From RGIG9041 sp045657265 (GTDB lineage Bacteria > Bacillota > Clostridia > Oscillospirales > QAKW01), in contig JAZOSU010000035.1 of assembly GCA_045657265.1 (NCBI GenBank), forward strand, positions 67,508 to 131,507: a stretch of 64,000 bases of DNA, given 5' to 3'. Every line of letters begins with the position of its first letter. The stretch's first letter is position 1. The position numbers were made by a program, and so were the translations under genes. Of this stretch, positions 55,697 through 64,000 are shown one piece after another. Under the pieces are notes generated by a model that saw only the letters and a list, made by a program, of their open reading frames with translations, made no database searches and was not told the origin of the DNA.

Positions 55697-58600
55697 ATGC
55701 CGTATTCAATTAAAAAAGATTTAAACAAAGATCTTTGCGATATTATACTTCGCAAAAACAAAGAATGTACTTTTGAGTTTGATGCACAAAACCTTGATAA
55801 ATCAGCTCATCACAGACTTTATATGACCATAGAAGACAGAATGTCTCCTATATTTAAAGACGAGCCTTACGGAGATAAGATTTATCAGATGATTGAAGAC
55901 TCTCTTAATCCCGATGAAGCAGAACTTGACAGATACTGTCTTGATATGTCAGAGAAAAAACCGCGCCCGTTTATGAAGTGCGCCGTTGTAAAAAGACTTT
56001 GGAACGGAAACCCTGCAGACGGACTTTACGGGTTTAAAAAAGCCATAAACAATATATGGGATTTCAGCATTTTTGCAAAAGCAGAAAACCTTAAAATAGA
56101 AGAGGGCGGATACCTTCGTATCAGATTTGAAAGCTGGGATATCAAAAAAGGCGTTGATCCGCATATTACAGCTGCCCAGCCTGACCATACCGTACTTGTA
56201 GATATTGCGCAAGGCTCGTATCCTTATACCAAATTCGGAAAAGATATTGAGATAGACTGCAATAGTACAGCTTGTGTTGTTATGTATGTTGAAGGTGAAA
56301 ACTACAGCGGAAACGTATATCTTGAAAGACCGTCACTGAGCGCATCAAACGGCGTTAACGTTATACCGAAATTTGACGTAGCTGTACCCAGCAAACACGA
56401 AAGATACCGCGAACCTAACTGGCTGGGAATGAACCTTGCAAAAAAAGAATGGCCTGTGTTCCGTATGGAAATAAACGGCAAGGTGTTTTTCCAAGACGAA
56501 ACTTTCCTTCGTATTCACCGCTATTCGCCTGTTGAAATTCAGATTCCCGACGACTATATAGAAGACAGCAACGTAATAAAAGTAAAATACATTTCAGATT
56601 ACCACGATACAGTACCTGTTGCTATCAGGGAAGTTAAGATACTTGAAAAAGAAAAAGCTCCTTTCCATATTCACTACGCGCCTGAAAATGCAGTTATCGG
56701 CAAGGAAATACATCTTCTTGTTGAAACTGAAAAGGACAATATGGCTTTTTCAATAAAGAGTGAAACTCTTGCTCTTGTAAAAGATTACAGTTTTGAAAAC
56801 AAAGGACTTCATGTTGTAAGTCTTACAGCAGACGTATACCATAACAATATGGAATTTACTCTCATATCAGACGGATATGAAGTTAAAAAAGTTATCCGCA
56901 AAGCTATAATAAGACCCGAAGATAACGTAACGGTAGGTTCGGGCGACCTCATTTACGTAGACAACTCTGACCTTCAGGCAGTGTGTGATTACATTGAATG
57001 GGCAATTACAAACAAAACCCATAACCTTATCACTATCCGTCCTGCATACCGTTGGGGCGGTCAGAGAACAATAAATCCTAAAGTATGGGAAAAATTCTGC
57101 GAAATCTGTAATGATATGGGCATTAACTTCGTGCATATGACAGATGGACGCGACCTTCCGGGTATTCACTGTAATCCTCACCCTGATATGCTAACGGGCG
57201 AGAGATTTCTTGGTATTCAGCAGCACGAACGTGACGGACACGCATTCTATTGGGGATACAGACCGCAGGTAGCACATCCTATTGCAGAATCATGGTTTGA
57301 CATAACAGCAAGACTTTACCGTGAAAATCCCCTTACTACCTATTATTGCAGCGGCGGACATGTCATATCATACGATAAAGTTAAGGGTTATATGCTGACA
57401 AAATATATTAATTGCAGACCTGATATGAAAGATGCTCATACAAATGCTATCAGAACGCTTAAAAACATTAAAAGAATAGATACAAGACATACAGGTCCTT
57501 CCGTTATGTTCAAATATTTGTATGAAGCAGGCTGGGATTGGGCAGGCGCTGAGACAATGGACAGCGCAACAGAAACTCTTCTTGCGTTTATGCGCGGTGC
57601 AGCAAAGGCTTACGGTAAGGACAGAACAGGCGTTCATCACGCAGTACAGTGGTCAACAAGACCTCACGATACCGAGGAACGTTACCGCAGATTTATGCTT
57701 GCGAACTTTGTTTCATATCTGCAGGGCGCTACAGAAATCAATACCGAAGAAGGTTTATGGTTCCTTGAATGTCAGTACACCTTCCATAACAGATTTTCAC
57801 CTGCTTGCGTAAACCATTCTGATATGCAAAGAAAACTGTTTGAGTTTATACAGAGTCACTCAAGAACAGGCAGATACTATACACCTACCGCTTTTGTTCA
57901 CGGACGTTATGACGGTTGGTTCGGTTTCGGTTCGAGCAATAACATTTTCGGTATGGAAAACATCAAAAGAGCAGACCCTGAAAACGGTTGGGAGCTTCTT
58001 AATGTTTTCTATCCGCTTTGTGCAATTAATAAAGGCGGAGTTACAGGTTATTATCCTGAAGGTCACGGCAAACCAATCGGTCTTGTTTCAGGTACTCCAA
58101 GAGGTAACGTTGACGTTGTGCCGATAGAAAAGAGTGATTTCTCAGAATATAAACTTGTAATATTTACAAGCTATAACTGTGCTGAGAATACCGATATGGA
58201 CAGAATGTTTGATTTCGTTGCAAAGGGAGGCACACTTGTTGCGACACCTATGCATTTTTCAGATATAACATACCGTCCTGACATTATTGCAAACAAAGTA
58301 AACATCATAGATTGCACTCTTACAAATGCTATATTTGAAGGTCAGCCTGTATTTGTAAATAATATGTGCGTTAATCTTTCACCAAAAGCAAAAATCATAG
58401 AAAAATCAGAAAACGGACTGCCTCTTATAGTTGAAATCCCCGTAGGCGAGGGTAAAGTTGTTCTTGTAAACAAACTCAGATACCCCGGAAACCCCGAAAT
58501 TATGCCTCTTTACAAACAGCTTATTATCAAGCTCAACAACGAAGTTCACGAAAAAGACTTTGCAAACGTGCTTTGCGGTGAAGACGTACAGTTTACAAGA

Positions 58601-58918
58601 TATATTCAGGACGACGGAAGTATGCATATATATATCACTCCTGTTGACTGGTATAATAGCCCAGATTCTACAAGAAGAGCAACGCTCAAAGTGGGCGAAG
58701 AGCTTTATGATCTTAAGCTTACATTTGGTGAAATAACAAAAATTACTGTTAAAGATTCCGTTGCAGTATGGTGCGCCGATTCTGATTTTGACGTAGTTTC
58801 AGTAAATCCCGTAAAAGTACAGGGCGAGGGTGAAACAACTGTATTTATCGCAAAAGGCGGAAAAGTTGAACAGATAAAAATTAAAATAGGAAAAGAACCT
58901 GTTAAAACTATTAAATAA
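55697..58918 (+). CDS. Large cytoplasmic protein, glycoside-hydrolase-like, family unrecognised
   Basis: A 1073-residue protein without signal peptide or membrane segments. The N-terminal 420 residues look like beta-sandwich modules. A central region (about 420-760) has TIM-barrel character, with ITIRPAYRWGGQR, GINFVHMTDGRDLPG and AGWDWAGAETMDSATETLLAFMRGAAKAYGKDRTGVHHAVQWSTRPHDTEERYRRF. A later segment (SDFSEYKLVIFTSYNC...GGTLVATPMHFSD) resembles the GATase-like trimerisation domain of beta-galactosidases. Catalytic acids cannot be named. Its own tail is echoed by a decayed paralogue directly downstream. GTAGGTGA precedes the ATG. Confidence 0.6.
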   Translation: MPYSIKKDLNKDLCDIILRKNKECTFEFDAQNLDKSAHHRLYMTIEDRMSPIFKDEPYGDKIYQMIEDSLNPDEAELDRYCLDMSEKKPRPFMKCAVVKRLWNGNPADGLYGFKKAINNIWDFSIFAKAENLKIEEGGYLRIRFESWDIKKGVDPHITAAQPDHTVLVDIAQGSYPYTKFGKDIEIDCNSTACVVMYVEGENYSGNVYLERPSLSASNGVNVIPKFDVAVPSKHERYREPNWLGMNLAKKEWPVFRMEINGKVFFQDETFLRIHRYSPVEIQIPDDYIEDSNVIKVKYISDYHDTVPVAIREVKILEKEKAPFHIHYAPENAVIGKEIHLLVETEKDNMAFSIKSETLALVKDYSFENKGLHVVSLTADVYHNNMEFTLISDGYEVKKVIRKAIIRPEDNVTVGSGDLIYVDNSDLQAVCDYIEWAITNKTHNLITIRPAYRWGGQRTINPKVWEKFCEICNDMGINFVHMTDGRDLPGIHCNPHPDMLTGERFLGIQQHERDGHAFYWGYRPQVAHPIAESWFDITARLYRENPLTTYYCSGGHVISYDKVKGYMLTKYINCRPDMKDAHTNAIRTLKNIKRIDTRHTGPSVMFKYLYEAGWDWAGAETMDSATETLLAFMRGAAKAYGKDRTGVHHAVQWSTRPHDTEERYRRFMLANFVSYLQGATEINTEEGLWFLECQYTFHNRFSPACVNHSDMQRKLFEFIQSHSRTGRYYTPTAFVHGRYDGWFGFGSSNNIFGMENIKRADPENGWELLNVFYPLCAINKGGVTGYYPEGHGKPIGLVSGTPRGNVDVVPIEKSDFSEYKLVIFTSYNCAENTDMDRMFDFVAKGGTLVATPMHFSDITYRPDIIANKVNIIDCTLTNAIFEGQPVFVNNMCVNLSPKAKIIEKSENGLPLIVEIPVGEGKVVLVNKLRYPGNPEIMPLYKQLIIKLNNEVHEKDFANVLCGEDVQFTRYIQDDGSMHIYITPVDWYNSPDSTRRATLKVGEELYDLKLTFGEITKITVKDSVAVWCADSDFDVVSVNPVKVQGEGETTVFIAKGGKVEQIKIKIGKEPVKTIK

Positions 58919-58931
58919 CTGCGGATCGCAG

Positions 58932-59069
58932 CTGCGTTTGGGTGAAAACCTGTACGATATGGAAATTCCGTTTGGCGAAATTACAAAAGGTGTAGTATCA
59001 AATCCTCTTAAAGTAAAGGGATAGGGTAAAACAACCGTATTTATAACAAAATATATGAAATCAAGCTCT
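58932..59069 (+). pseudogene. Decayed tail of a paralogue of the 1073-residue protein
   Basis: The frame reads LRLGENLYDMEIPFGEITKG, then SNPLKVKG, an in-frame TAG (59022-59024), and GKTTVFIT. The intact gene ends LKVGEELYDLKLTFGEITKI...VNPVKVQGEGETTVFIA, so the two are related but diverged. The body of the paralogue is gone. Confidence 0.8.
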
Positions 59070-59140
59070 GCCACGGCAGTCAGCTTGAGAGAAATGCAGG
59101 GGATATAATTGCAGATGCTGCAATAGAACTTGCAAAATAA
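59051..59140 (+). pseudogene. Unidentified gene-end remnant
   Basis: In another frame, IYEIKLCHGSQLERNAGDIIADAAIELAK runs to TAA at 59138. It looks like the true C-terminus of a lost gene. The family is unknown to me. Confidence 0.45.
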
Positions 59141-59212
59141 ACCGTTTTAGTGTAAAATATTTATTGTACTGTATTCTTGTCTAAGGAGAAACAGTAACAG
59201 GAGGAATTAAAT

Positions 59213-59806
59213 ATGGAAAAATCAAAAAAAATGCCGGTTCGTAAACTGGCAATCGGCTCTGTACTTACTGCGCTTGTAATTTTGTTGCAGTATATGGGTT
59301 CTTTTATCAAACTGGGACCGTTCTCTATTTCTTTGGTGCTCATTCCCATTGTAATCGGAACAGCAACCTGCGGTAAAACAATAGGTGCGTTTCTTGGTTT
59401 TGTGTTTGGTGTTATTGTTCTTGCAAGTGGTGATGCCGCCGCATTTATTGCGGTGAATCCTATTGGTACTGTAATAACCGTTCTGGTAAAAGGTACCGCC
59501 TGCGGATACGTTTCAGGACTTGCATATGAACTGACACATAAACTTTCAAAAGGCAAAATCTATTTATCCACTCTGGTTTCGGCAATAGTATGCCCTGTTG
59601 TTAATACAGGTATATTCTTGCTGGGATGTCTTCTCTTTTTTATGGAGCCTGTGTCACAGTGGGCAACCGCTTTCGGTTTTGGCGACAACGTGGCGGCTTA
59701 TATGTTTTTAGGTCTTGCAGGAGGAAATTTCTTGTTTGAGTTTTTAGTAAACGCCTTTTTTTCTCCCGTAATTGTGCGTATAATGAAAGCAGTGGCAAAA
59801 GACTGA
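59213..59806 (+). CDS. ECF transporter S component, probably for pantothenate
   Basis: A 197-residue membrane protein with about six hydrophobic segments (for example LAIGSVLTALVILLQYMGSF, ISLVLIPIVIGTATCGKTIGAFLGFVFG, LSTLVSAIVCPVVNTGIFLLGCLLFF). The layout is that of ECF S components, which bind a vitamin and dock on a shared energizing module. The substrate is inferred from the next gene, type III pantothenate kinase 24 bases downstream. AGGAGGAA precedes the ATG. The shared A/T module is not in the window. Confidence 0.85.
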   Translation: MEKSKKMPVRKLAIGSVLTALVILLQYMGSFIKLGPFSISLVLIPIVIGTATCGKTIGAFLGFVFGVIVLASGDAAAFIAVNPIGTVITVLVKGTACGYVSGLAYELTHKLSKGKIYLSTLVSAIVCPVVNTGIFLLGCLLFFMEPVSQWATAFGFGDNVAAYMFLGLAGGNFLFEFLVNAFFSPVIVRIMKAVAKD

Positions 59807-59830
59807 TAAAAAAAGAAAGGACTGTAGATT

Positions 59831-60595
59831 ATGGTTTTAGCTATAGATATCGGAAATACTAATATAGTAATAGGCGGATTTGAAGATGATAAAATCTGTT
59901 TTATAGAACGTATTTCTACCAATAAACGCTCTACCGCTCTTGAATATACCGTGCTTATAAAAACGGTACTTGAGCTGAGCGGGTACAGTCAGACTCAGCT
60001 TGACGGCGGTATTATTTCATCGGTTGTTCCGTCAGTTACTTCGCTTGTACGCGATGCGGTTACAAAACTTACGGGTAAACCCGTTATGGTTTTGGGACCG
60101 GGACTTAAAACTGGTCTTAAAATAGCTATTGATAATCCTGCTCAGGCAGGGGCTGACCTTGTGGCAGGCGCAGTTGCCGCCGCAGATGAATATCCTTGTC
60201 CCCTTGTTGTTGTGGATATGGGTACGGCTACTACTATAACAGTTATTGATAAAGATAAAAACTTTATCGGCGGTATGATAATGCCGGGACTTCGCGCATC
60301 TTTGGAAGCGCTGACAGGAAGCACTTCTCAGCTTCCCAATATCAGCCTTGAACCGCCTAAAAAAGTAATAGGTACAAATACGGTGGATTGTATGTCAAGC
60401 GGTGTCATATACGGAACAGCTTGTTCTATTGAAGGCGCAGTTGAACGTATGGAACAGGAACTTGGTCAGAAATGCACAGTTGTTGCAACAGGCGGACTTG
60501 CTTCTGTTATAGCACCTCTTTGCAAAAGAGATATAATAGTTGATGACAAACTGCTTCTTAAAGGGTTAATGATAATCTATAATAAAAACAAATAA
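59831..60595 (+). CDS. coaX: Type III pantothenate kinase
   Basis: A 254-residue kinase for the first step of coenzyme A synthesis. Motifs are AIDIGNTNIVIGG (phosphate loop), VLGPGLKTGLKI, PAQAGADLVAGAVAA, VVDMGTATTITVID and IMPGLRASLEAL. It is in tandem with the ECF S component, so uptake and phosphorylation of pantothenate are probably co-expressed. AAAGAAAGGA precedes the ATG. Confidence 0.96.
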   Translation: MVLAIDIGNTNIVIGGFEDDKICFIERISTNKRSTALEYTVLIKTVLELSGYSQTQLDGGIISSVVPSVTSLVRDAVTKLTGKPVMVLGPGLKTGLKIAIDNPAQAGADLVAGAVAAADEYPCPLVVVDMGTATTITVIDKDKNFIGGMIMPGLRASLEALTGSTSQLPNISLEPPKKVIGTNTVDCMSSGVIYGTACSIEGAVERMEQELGQKCTVVATGGLASVIAPLCKRDIIVDDKLLLKGLMIIYNKNK

Positions 60596-60689
60596 AAAAA
60601 GGGGAATGTAAAATTTCTCCAAAACGCAAAAAGCGGGAAAATCAAGGAGAAATAAAATTAAAAATCTCTTATAAATGACAAAATGAAAG

Positions 60690-60722
60690 AAAAGTGTTGC
60701 TTTTTATATGCAACACTTTTCT
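60690..60722 (+). terminator. Probable terminator of coaX
   Basis: AAAAGTGTTGC and GCAACACTTTT form a perfect 11-bp stem around TTTTTATAT, with T residues after. It is 95 bases past coaX. Confidence 0.7.
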
Positions 60723-60739
60723 ATTTTATATGCTTTTTG

Positions 60740-61003
60740 CTACTTCCAAACCTCGCCACTCGTCATCGTCAAAGCAAGGCTTCATATTCTCCGTTTTGTC
60801 TGTCGACAAAACTGCAAATTATTGCCTGCTTTTCCTCCATACTTGCAAAGCATCTTTGCAAGTATCAAAAGCCGAAAAAAGTTTTCGGCTTTAAAGGAAG
60901 AATAACGAAGCTTGTGGAGTTTTTGCGAATAGTAAAAACGAAACTTTGCGAAGTTTATTCTGACGTCGCGGTCGGGTAAGCCTACGGCTCGGTTTGAAAC
61001 TTT
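60740..61003. mobile_element. Hairpin-rich MITE-like element
   Basis: Three strong perfect hairpins lie inside: GTTTTGTC-TGTC-GACAAAAC near 60793, ACTTGCAAAG-CAT-CTTTGCAAGT near 60841, and AAAGCCGAAAA-AAG-TTTTCGGCTTT near 60868. The ends are imperfect inverted repeats (ACTTCCAAACCTCGCC near 60741 and GGCTCGGTTTGAAACT near 60985). Short frames cross it on both strands but none has a ribosome binding site. It fills most of the 474-base gap after coaX. Confidence 0.5.
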
Positions 61004-61025
61004 TGAAAAAATTTTCCTATCCCCT

Positions 61026-61068
61026 AAAAAATGAGCTGAAAAACTTGCGTTTTTTCAGCTCATTTTGG
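61026..61068 (-). terminator. Terminator of the UPF0210 operon
   Basis: AAAATGAGCTGAAAAA and TTTTTTCAGCTCATTTT pair around CTTGCG. On the minus strand it directly follows the UPF0210 stop. Confidence 0.85.
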
Positions 61069-61069
61069 T

Positions 61070-62428
61070 TTAGTTTTTAAGACTCTGAAGTGGTGCGGGT
61101 ATTCTTCCGCCTCTGTGAATGAATTTTTCGGGTGATTTCATATTGATGTTCATTACGGGACCGTAGCCTAAAAGTCCGCCGAAATCAAGTACGTCACCGA
61201 CTTTTTTACCGATAGCGGGAATTACGCGGACAGCAGTTGTTTTGGAGTTGACCATACCAATTGCCGCCTCGTCTGCAATTATTGCAGAAATAACTTCCGC
61301 AGGAGTATCACCGGGAATGTTTATCATATCAAGACCTACACTGCATACTGCAGTCATAGCTTCAAGCTTTTCAAGTGTAAGTGTTCCGTCTGTTGCGGCA
61401 GCTATCATACCTGCATCTTCAGTTACAGGAATAAATGCGCCTGAAAGACCGCCTACGTGACTTGATGCCATAACTCCGCCTTTTTTTACAGCATCGTTAA
61501 GAAGGGCAAGAGCGGCAGTTGTTCCGTGACAACCGCATGTTTCAAGGCCCATTTCCTCAAGTATGTAAGCAACGCTGTCACCTACTGCAGGGGTGGGAGC
61601 AAGTGAAAGGTCAACAATACCGAAAGGAATATTAAGTCTTTCAGATGCTTTGTTTGCAACAAGCTGACCTACTCTTGTTATTTTAAACGCAGTGCGTTTG
61701 ATAAGCTCTGCAATTTCAGATAAATCTTCGGTTTTAGCTTTTGAAAGAACTGAACGGACAACACCCGGTCCTGAAACGCCTACGTTAATTGCGCAGTCAG
61801 GCTCGCCAACACCGTGAAAGGCACCTGCCATAAATGGATTGTCTTCAACGGCATTGCAGAAAACAACAAGCTTTGCCGCGCCTATACAACCTCTGTCAGC
61901 TGTGATTTCGGCAGTTTTTCTGACAATCTCGCCCATAGTGCGAACTGCATCCATATTGATTCCTGCTCTGGTTGAACCTATGTTTACGCTTGAACAAATG
62001 TGATTTGTCTCAGAGAGCGCTTCGGGAATGCTCTCAATAAGAGCTTTGTCACCGGGTCCGAAACCCTTTTGAACAAGAGCGGAATATCCGCCGATAAAGT
62101 TAACGCCTATGGTTGATGCGGCTCTTTCAAGAGCCTTTGCAAAAGCGACAGGACTTTTGTCGGGACAAGCGGCGGCAAGCATTGAAATTGGAGTTACGCT
62201 CACACGCTTGTTTATAATCGGTATACCAAGTTCTTTTTCAATTACGTTACAGGTATCAACCTGTTTTTCACAGACTCTTGTGATTTTGTCGTAAACCTTT
62301 TTACAGGCTTTGTCTATGTCAGGGTCGATACAGTCAAGCAAAGATATACCGACGGTAACAGTACGGATATCAAGATGCTCGTGCTGAATCATATCTATCG
62401 TTTCTAAAATATCTTTTGTGTTAATCAT
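61070..62428 (-). CDS. UPF0210/DUF711 family protein
   Basis: A 452-residue protein of the PFL-like UPF0210 (DUF711) family. Family-like segments include IDMIQHEHLDIRTVTVGISLLDC, FIGGYSALVQKGFGPGDKALI, VSGPGVVRSVL, and SSHVGGLSGAFIPVTEDAGM. Glycyl-radical enzymes share part of the fold, but the catalytic radical motif is absent. The function is unknown. It is four bases after the ACT-domain gene, and the pair is conserved in Firmicutes, which suggests ligand control by the ACT protein. Confidence 0.9.
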   Translation of the reverse strand: MINTKDILETIDMIQHEHLDIRTVTVGISLLDCIDPDIDKACKKVYDKITRVCEKQVDTCNVIEKELGIPIINKRVSVTPISMLAAACPDKSPVAFAKALERAASTIGVNFIGGYSALVQKGFGPGDKALIESIPEALSETNHICSSVNIGSTRAGINMDAVRTMGEIVRKTAEITADRGCIGAAKLVVFCNAVEDNPFMAGAFHGVGEPDCAINVGVSGPGVVRSVLSKAKTEDLSEIAELIKRTAFKITRVGQLVANKASERLNIPFGIVDLSLAPTPAVGDSVAYILEEMGLETCGCHGTTAALALLNDAVKKGGVMASSHVGGLSGAFIPVTEDAGMIAAATDGTLTLEKLEAMTAVCSVGLDMINIPGDTPAEVISAIIADEAAIGMVNSKTTAVRVIPAIGKKVGDVLDFGGLLGYGPVMNINMKSPEKFIHRGGRIPAPLQSLKN

Positions 62429-62432
62429 ATTA

Positions 62433-62702
62433 TTATACCCTGTGCATTGAGTTGAAAATGTCCTCGTGCATTACGTGAATTTCCATACCCATTTCCTTGC
62501 CCATTTTAGCAATATCGTCACCAAACTCGCCGAGAGCTTTTTCCATACCCGATATGTCTGTAAGCATAATCATACAAAACATATCCTGAAGTACGCTCTG
62601 GCTTACTTCTATTATGTTAACATTGTACTGCGCGCATTTTGTACTGACTTTTGCAAGTATGCCTACGCAGTCTTTACCAACAACGGTTATAACAGCTTTC
62701 AT
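62433..62702 (-). CDS. ACT-domain protein (UPF0237)
   Basis: An 89-residue single ACT domain beginning MKAVITVVGKDCVGILAKVSTKCAQYNVNIIEVSQ. It is expected to bind an amino acid or similar ligand and to form a dimer. The ATG at 62702 is preferred because CAGGAG precedes it on the minus strand; a longer frame from 62732 would include that site. It is the first gene of the UPF0210 operon. Confidence 0.92.
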   Translation of the reverse strand: MKAVITVVGKDCVGILAKVSTKCAQYNVNIIEVSQSVLQDMFCMIMLTDISGMEKALGEFGDDIAKMGKEMGMEIHVMHEDIFNSMHRV

Positions 62703-62773
62703 TTTGTTTTTCTCCTGAGATTTATTTTTCAAAAGTATATCATTTTTTAATATTCATGTCAATGTATACACTA

Positions 62774-62802
62774 TTGTATTTTGTGATAAATAGTGATATA
62801 CT
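62774..62802 (+). promoter_or_regulatory. Promoter of glf
   Basis: TTGTAT at 62774-62779 and TATACT at 62797-62802 are 17 bases apart with an extended -10 TGA at 62794-62796. AGGAGGA follows before the ATG at 62828. Confidence 0.75.
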
Positions 62803-62827
62803 AATCTAAATACAGGAGGATAGAATT

Positions 62828-63922
62828 ATGTATGATTGGTTAATTGTCGGCGCAGGACTTTACGGCGCTGTTTTTGCAAGAGAAATGACAGACGCGGGTA
62901 AAAAATGTCTCGTTATTGATAAACGTAGCCATATAGGCGGTAATATATATACAGAACAAATCGAAGGAATAAACGTTCATAAATACGGTGCGCATATTTT
63001 CCATACTTCAGACAAAGAAGTGTGGGACTATGTAAACCGATTCTGTGAATTCAATAACTATATCAATTCACCTGTTGCAAACTATAAAGGAAAACTTTAC
63101 AATCTGCCGTTCAATATGAATACTTTTTCGCAGATGTGGGGCGTTGTAACACCGAAACAGGCGCAGGATATTATTGAGCGACAGAGAAAAGAAAGCGGTA
63201 TAACAAATCCGCAAAACCTTGAGCAGCAGGCAATTTCCCTTGTCGGCAAGGATATATACGAGATACTTGTTAAAGACTATACAGAAAAACAGTGGGGAAG
63301 ACCCTGTAACCAGCTTCCAAGCTTTATAATCAAACGTCTTCCTGTCCGTATGCGTTTTGATAATAACTATTTTAATGACAGATATCAGGGTATACCTATC
63401 GGCGGTTATACAGGTATTATAGAAAAAATGCTCGAAGGCTCCGATATCCGTCTTGACTGTAACTATCTTGAAAATAAACAAGAGCTTGATGCACTTGCCA
63501 AAAACGTGTTGTTTACAGGATGTATTGACGAGTATTTTGGCTATTGCTACGGTGAGCTTGAATACAGAACGGTAAAATTTGAAACAGAAACGGTTGACAA
63601 TGATAACTATCAGGGTGTTGCAGTTATGAATTATACCGATAAAGAAACACCTTATACGAGAATTATCGAACATAAACATTTTGAGTATGCCGATACTCCA
63701 AAAACCGTTATCTCAAAAGAATACTCAACTGCGTGGGAACTTGGTATGGAACCCTACTATCCTGTTAATGACAGTAAAAACGCACAGCTTTACGAAAAAT
63801 ATGAGGCACTTGCAAAGAAAGAACAAAACGTGGTGTTCGGCGGCAGACTTGGAGAATATAAATATTATGATATGGATAAAGTCATCCGCTCCGCCCTCGA
63901 CAAACTTAAAACATTAAAATAA
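62828..63922 (+). CDS. glf: UDP-galactopyranose mutase
   Basis: A 364-residue FAD enzyme that converts UDP-galactopyranose to UDP-galactofuranose for cell-surface glycans. The FAD site is IVGAGLYGAVFAREM, then CLVIDKRSHIGGNIYTEQIEG and VHKYGAHIFHTSDKEVWDYV. The substrate-binding RLPVRMRFDNNYFNDRYQGIPIGGYT segment and the late VIFGGRLGEYKYYDMD-like end (VVFGGRLGEYKYYDMD) are diagnostic. No glycosyltransferase gene adjoins it in the window. A terminator and the third 30-bp repeat follow. Confidence 0.96.
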   Translation: MYDWLIVGAGLYGAVFAREMTDAGKKCLVIDKRSHIGGNIYTEQIEGINVHKYGAHIFHTSDKEVWDYVNRFCEFNNYINSPVANYKGKLYNLPFNMNTFSQMWGVVTPKQAQDIIERQRKESGITNPQNLEQQAISLVGKDIYEILVKDYTEKQWGRPCNQLPSFIIKRLPVRMRFDNNYFNDRYQGIPIGGYTGIIEKMLEGSDIRLDCNYLENKQELDALAKNVLFTGCIDEYFGYCYGELEYRTVKFETETVDNDNYQGVAVMNYTDKETPYTRIIEHKHFEYADTPKTVISKEYSTAWELGMEPYYPVNDSKNAQLYEKYEALAKKEQNVVFGGRLGEYKYYDMDKVIRSALDKLKTLK

Positions 63923-63925
63923 AGA

Positions 63926-63957
63926 AAAAATGCTCTGATTTTTCAGAGCATTTTTTC
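63926..63957 (+). terminator. glf terminator, left end of 30-bp repeat element copy 3
   Basis: AAAAAATGCTCTGA and TCAGAGCATTTTTT pair around TTTT. It is the third member of the CTCTGA/TCAGAG terminator family. Confidence 0.88.
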
Positions 63958-64000
63958 GTTTTGTACGGAAATTCACAAAATCTGTACGCTTTGTTCGGAA
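63958..64000. repeat. 30-bp-period tandem repeat, copy 3 (cut by window edge)
   Basis: GTTTTGTACG at 63958 and GCTTTGTTCG at 63988 are 30 bases apart. Between them the sequence differs at one base from copy 2. The repeat continues past the window. Confidence 0.85.

Noticed and set aside
60683..60979. Hypothetical genes in the coaX-UPF0210 gap
   Set aside because: The overlapping frames in all phases run through perfect hairpins, which suggests repeat sequence rather than coding.

Overview
The window is one contiguous piece of an AT-rich, low-GC Gram-positive chromosome, most like a gut-type, probably spore-forming member of the Clostridia. The evidence is the dnaA-dnaN-recF-remB-gyrB-gyrA core, strong purine-rich ribosome binding sites, sigma-A type promoters, lipobox lipoproteins, a SleL/YaaH-type LysM-GH18 glucosaminidase, a CotH-domain lipoprotein, a high-molecular-weight rubredoxin typical of anaerobes and MurQ-based murein recycling. 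No rRNA, phage, transposase or CRISPR locus is visible.

Layout. 0-4 kb: the end of rnhA, then iscS-iscU, a solute-binding lipoprotein and ymdB, closed by tRNA-Leu(UAA). 4.1-4.7 kb: a hairpin array and a chimeric pseudogene (S23-type four-helix-bundle gene joined to a PHP phosphoesterase remnant). 4.7-6.4 kb: divergent amidase and GH18 genes. 6.4-15.3 kb: a 30-bp-period repeat, an AT-rich tract, then the replication block. 15.4-20.2 kb: an ankyrin-like protein, a peroxiredoxin-like protein without its catalytic cysteines, a DUF3810 protease-like protein and clpC. 20.2-20.8 kb: a non-coding stretch with repeats, terminators and a second hairpin array. 20.8-23.6 kb: a capC-wzz-capB-lytR_C phosphoregulatory operon. 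23.7-29.4 kb: hrb, pncC, an M23 peptidase, a PrsA-like foldase, a palindromic MITE and an RlmD-type methyltransferase. 29.36-30 kb: a third hairpin array leading into an S23-type gene broken by one stop codon. 30-35.3 kb: lipoproteins, birA, cotH, DUF2812, radC and mgtC. 35.3-43.1 kb: an aromatic amino acid supra-operon (pheA-aroB-aroC-aroEK-aroA-tyrA-aroF) behind an attenuator-like leader that encodes a Phe/Tyr-rich peptide. 43.2-50.5 kb: polysaccharide deacetylase, an oxidoreductase remnant, a small HTH locus with a perfect palindrome, galM, ung, thiN, and a NifU-like/GGGtGRT pair followed by a displaced duplicate of the GGGtGRT 3' end. 50.5-59.2 kb: PHP protein, HTH-sugar-kinase fusion with murQ, a histidine phosphatase, and a decaying carbohydrate island with a 1073-residue protein of unrecognised family. 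59.2-64 kb: pantothenate transporter/kinase, a MITE-like hairpin element, the UPF0210/ACT pair, glf, and a third copy of the terminator plus 30-bp repeat.

The best candidates for something undescribed are the S23-type genes coupled to arrays of short perfect hairpins (two with gene remnants, one array alone), the terminator-linked 30-bp tandem repeat found three times, the integrative-cassette-like structure at the GGGtGRT 3' end, and the cysteine-less peroxiredoxin. All family assignments are from reading motifs; no database search was possible.
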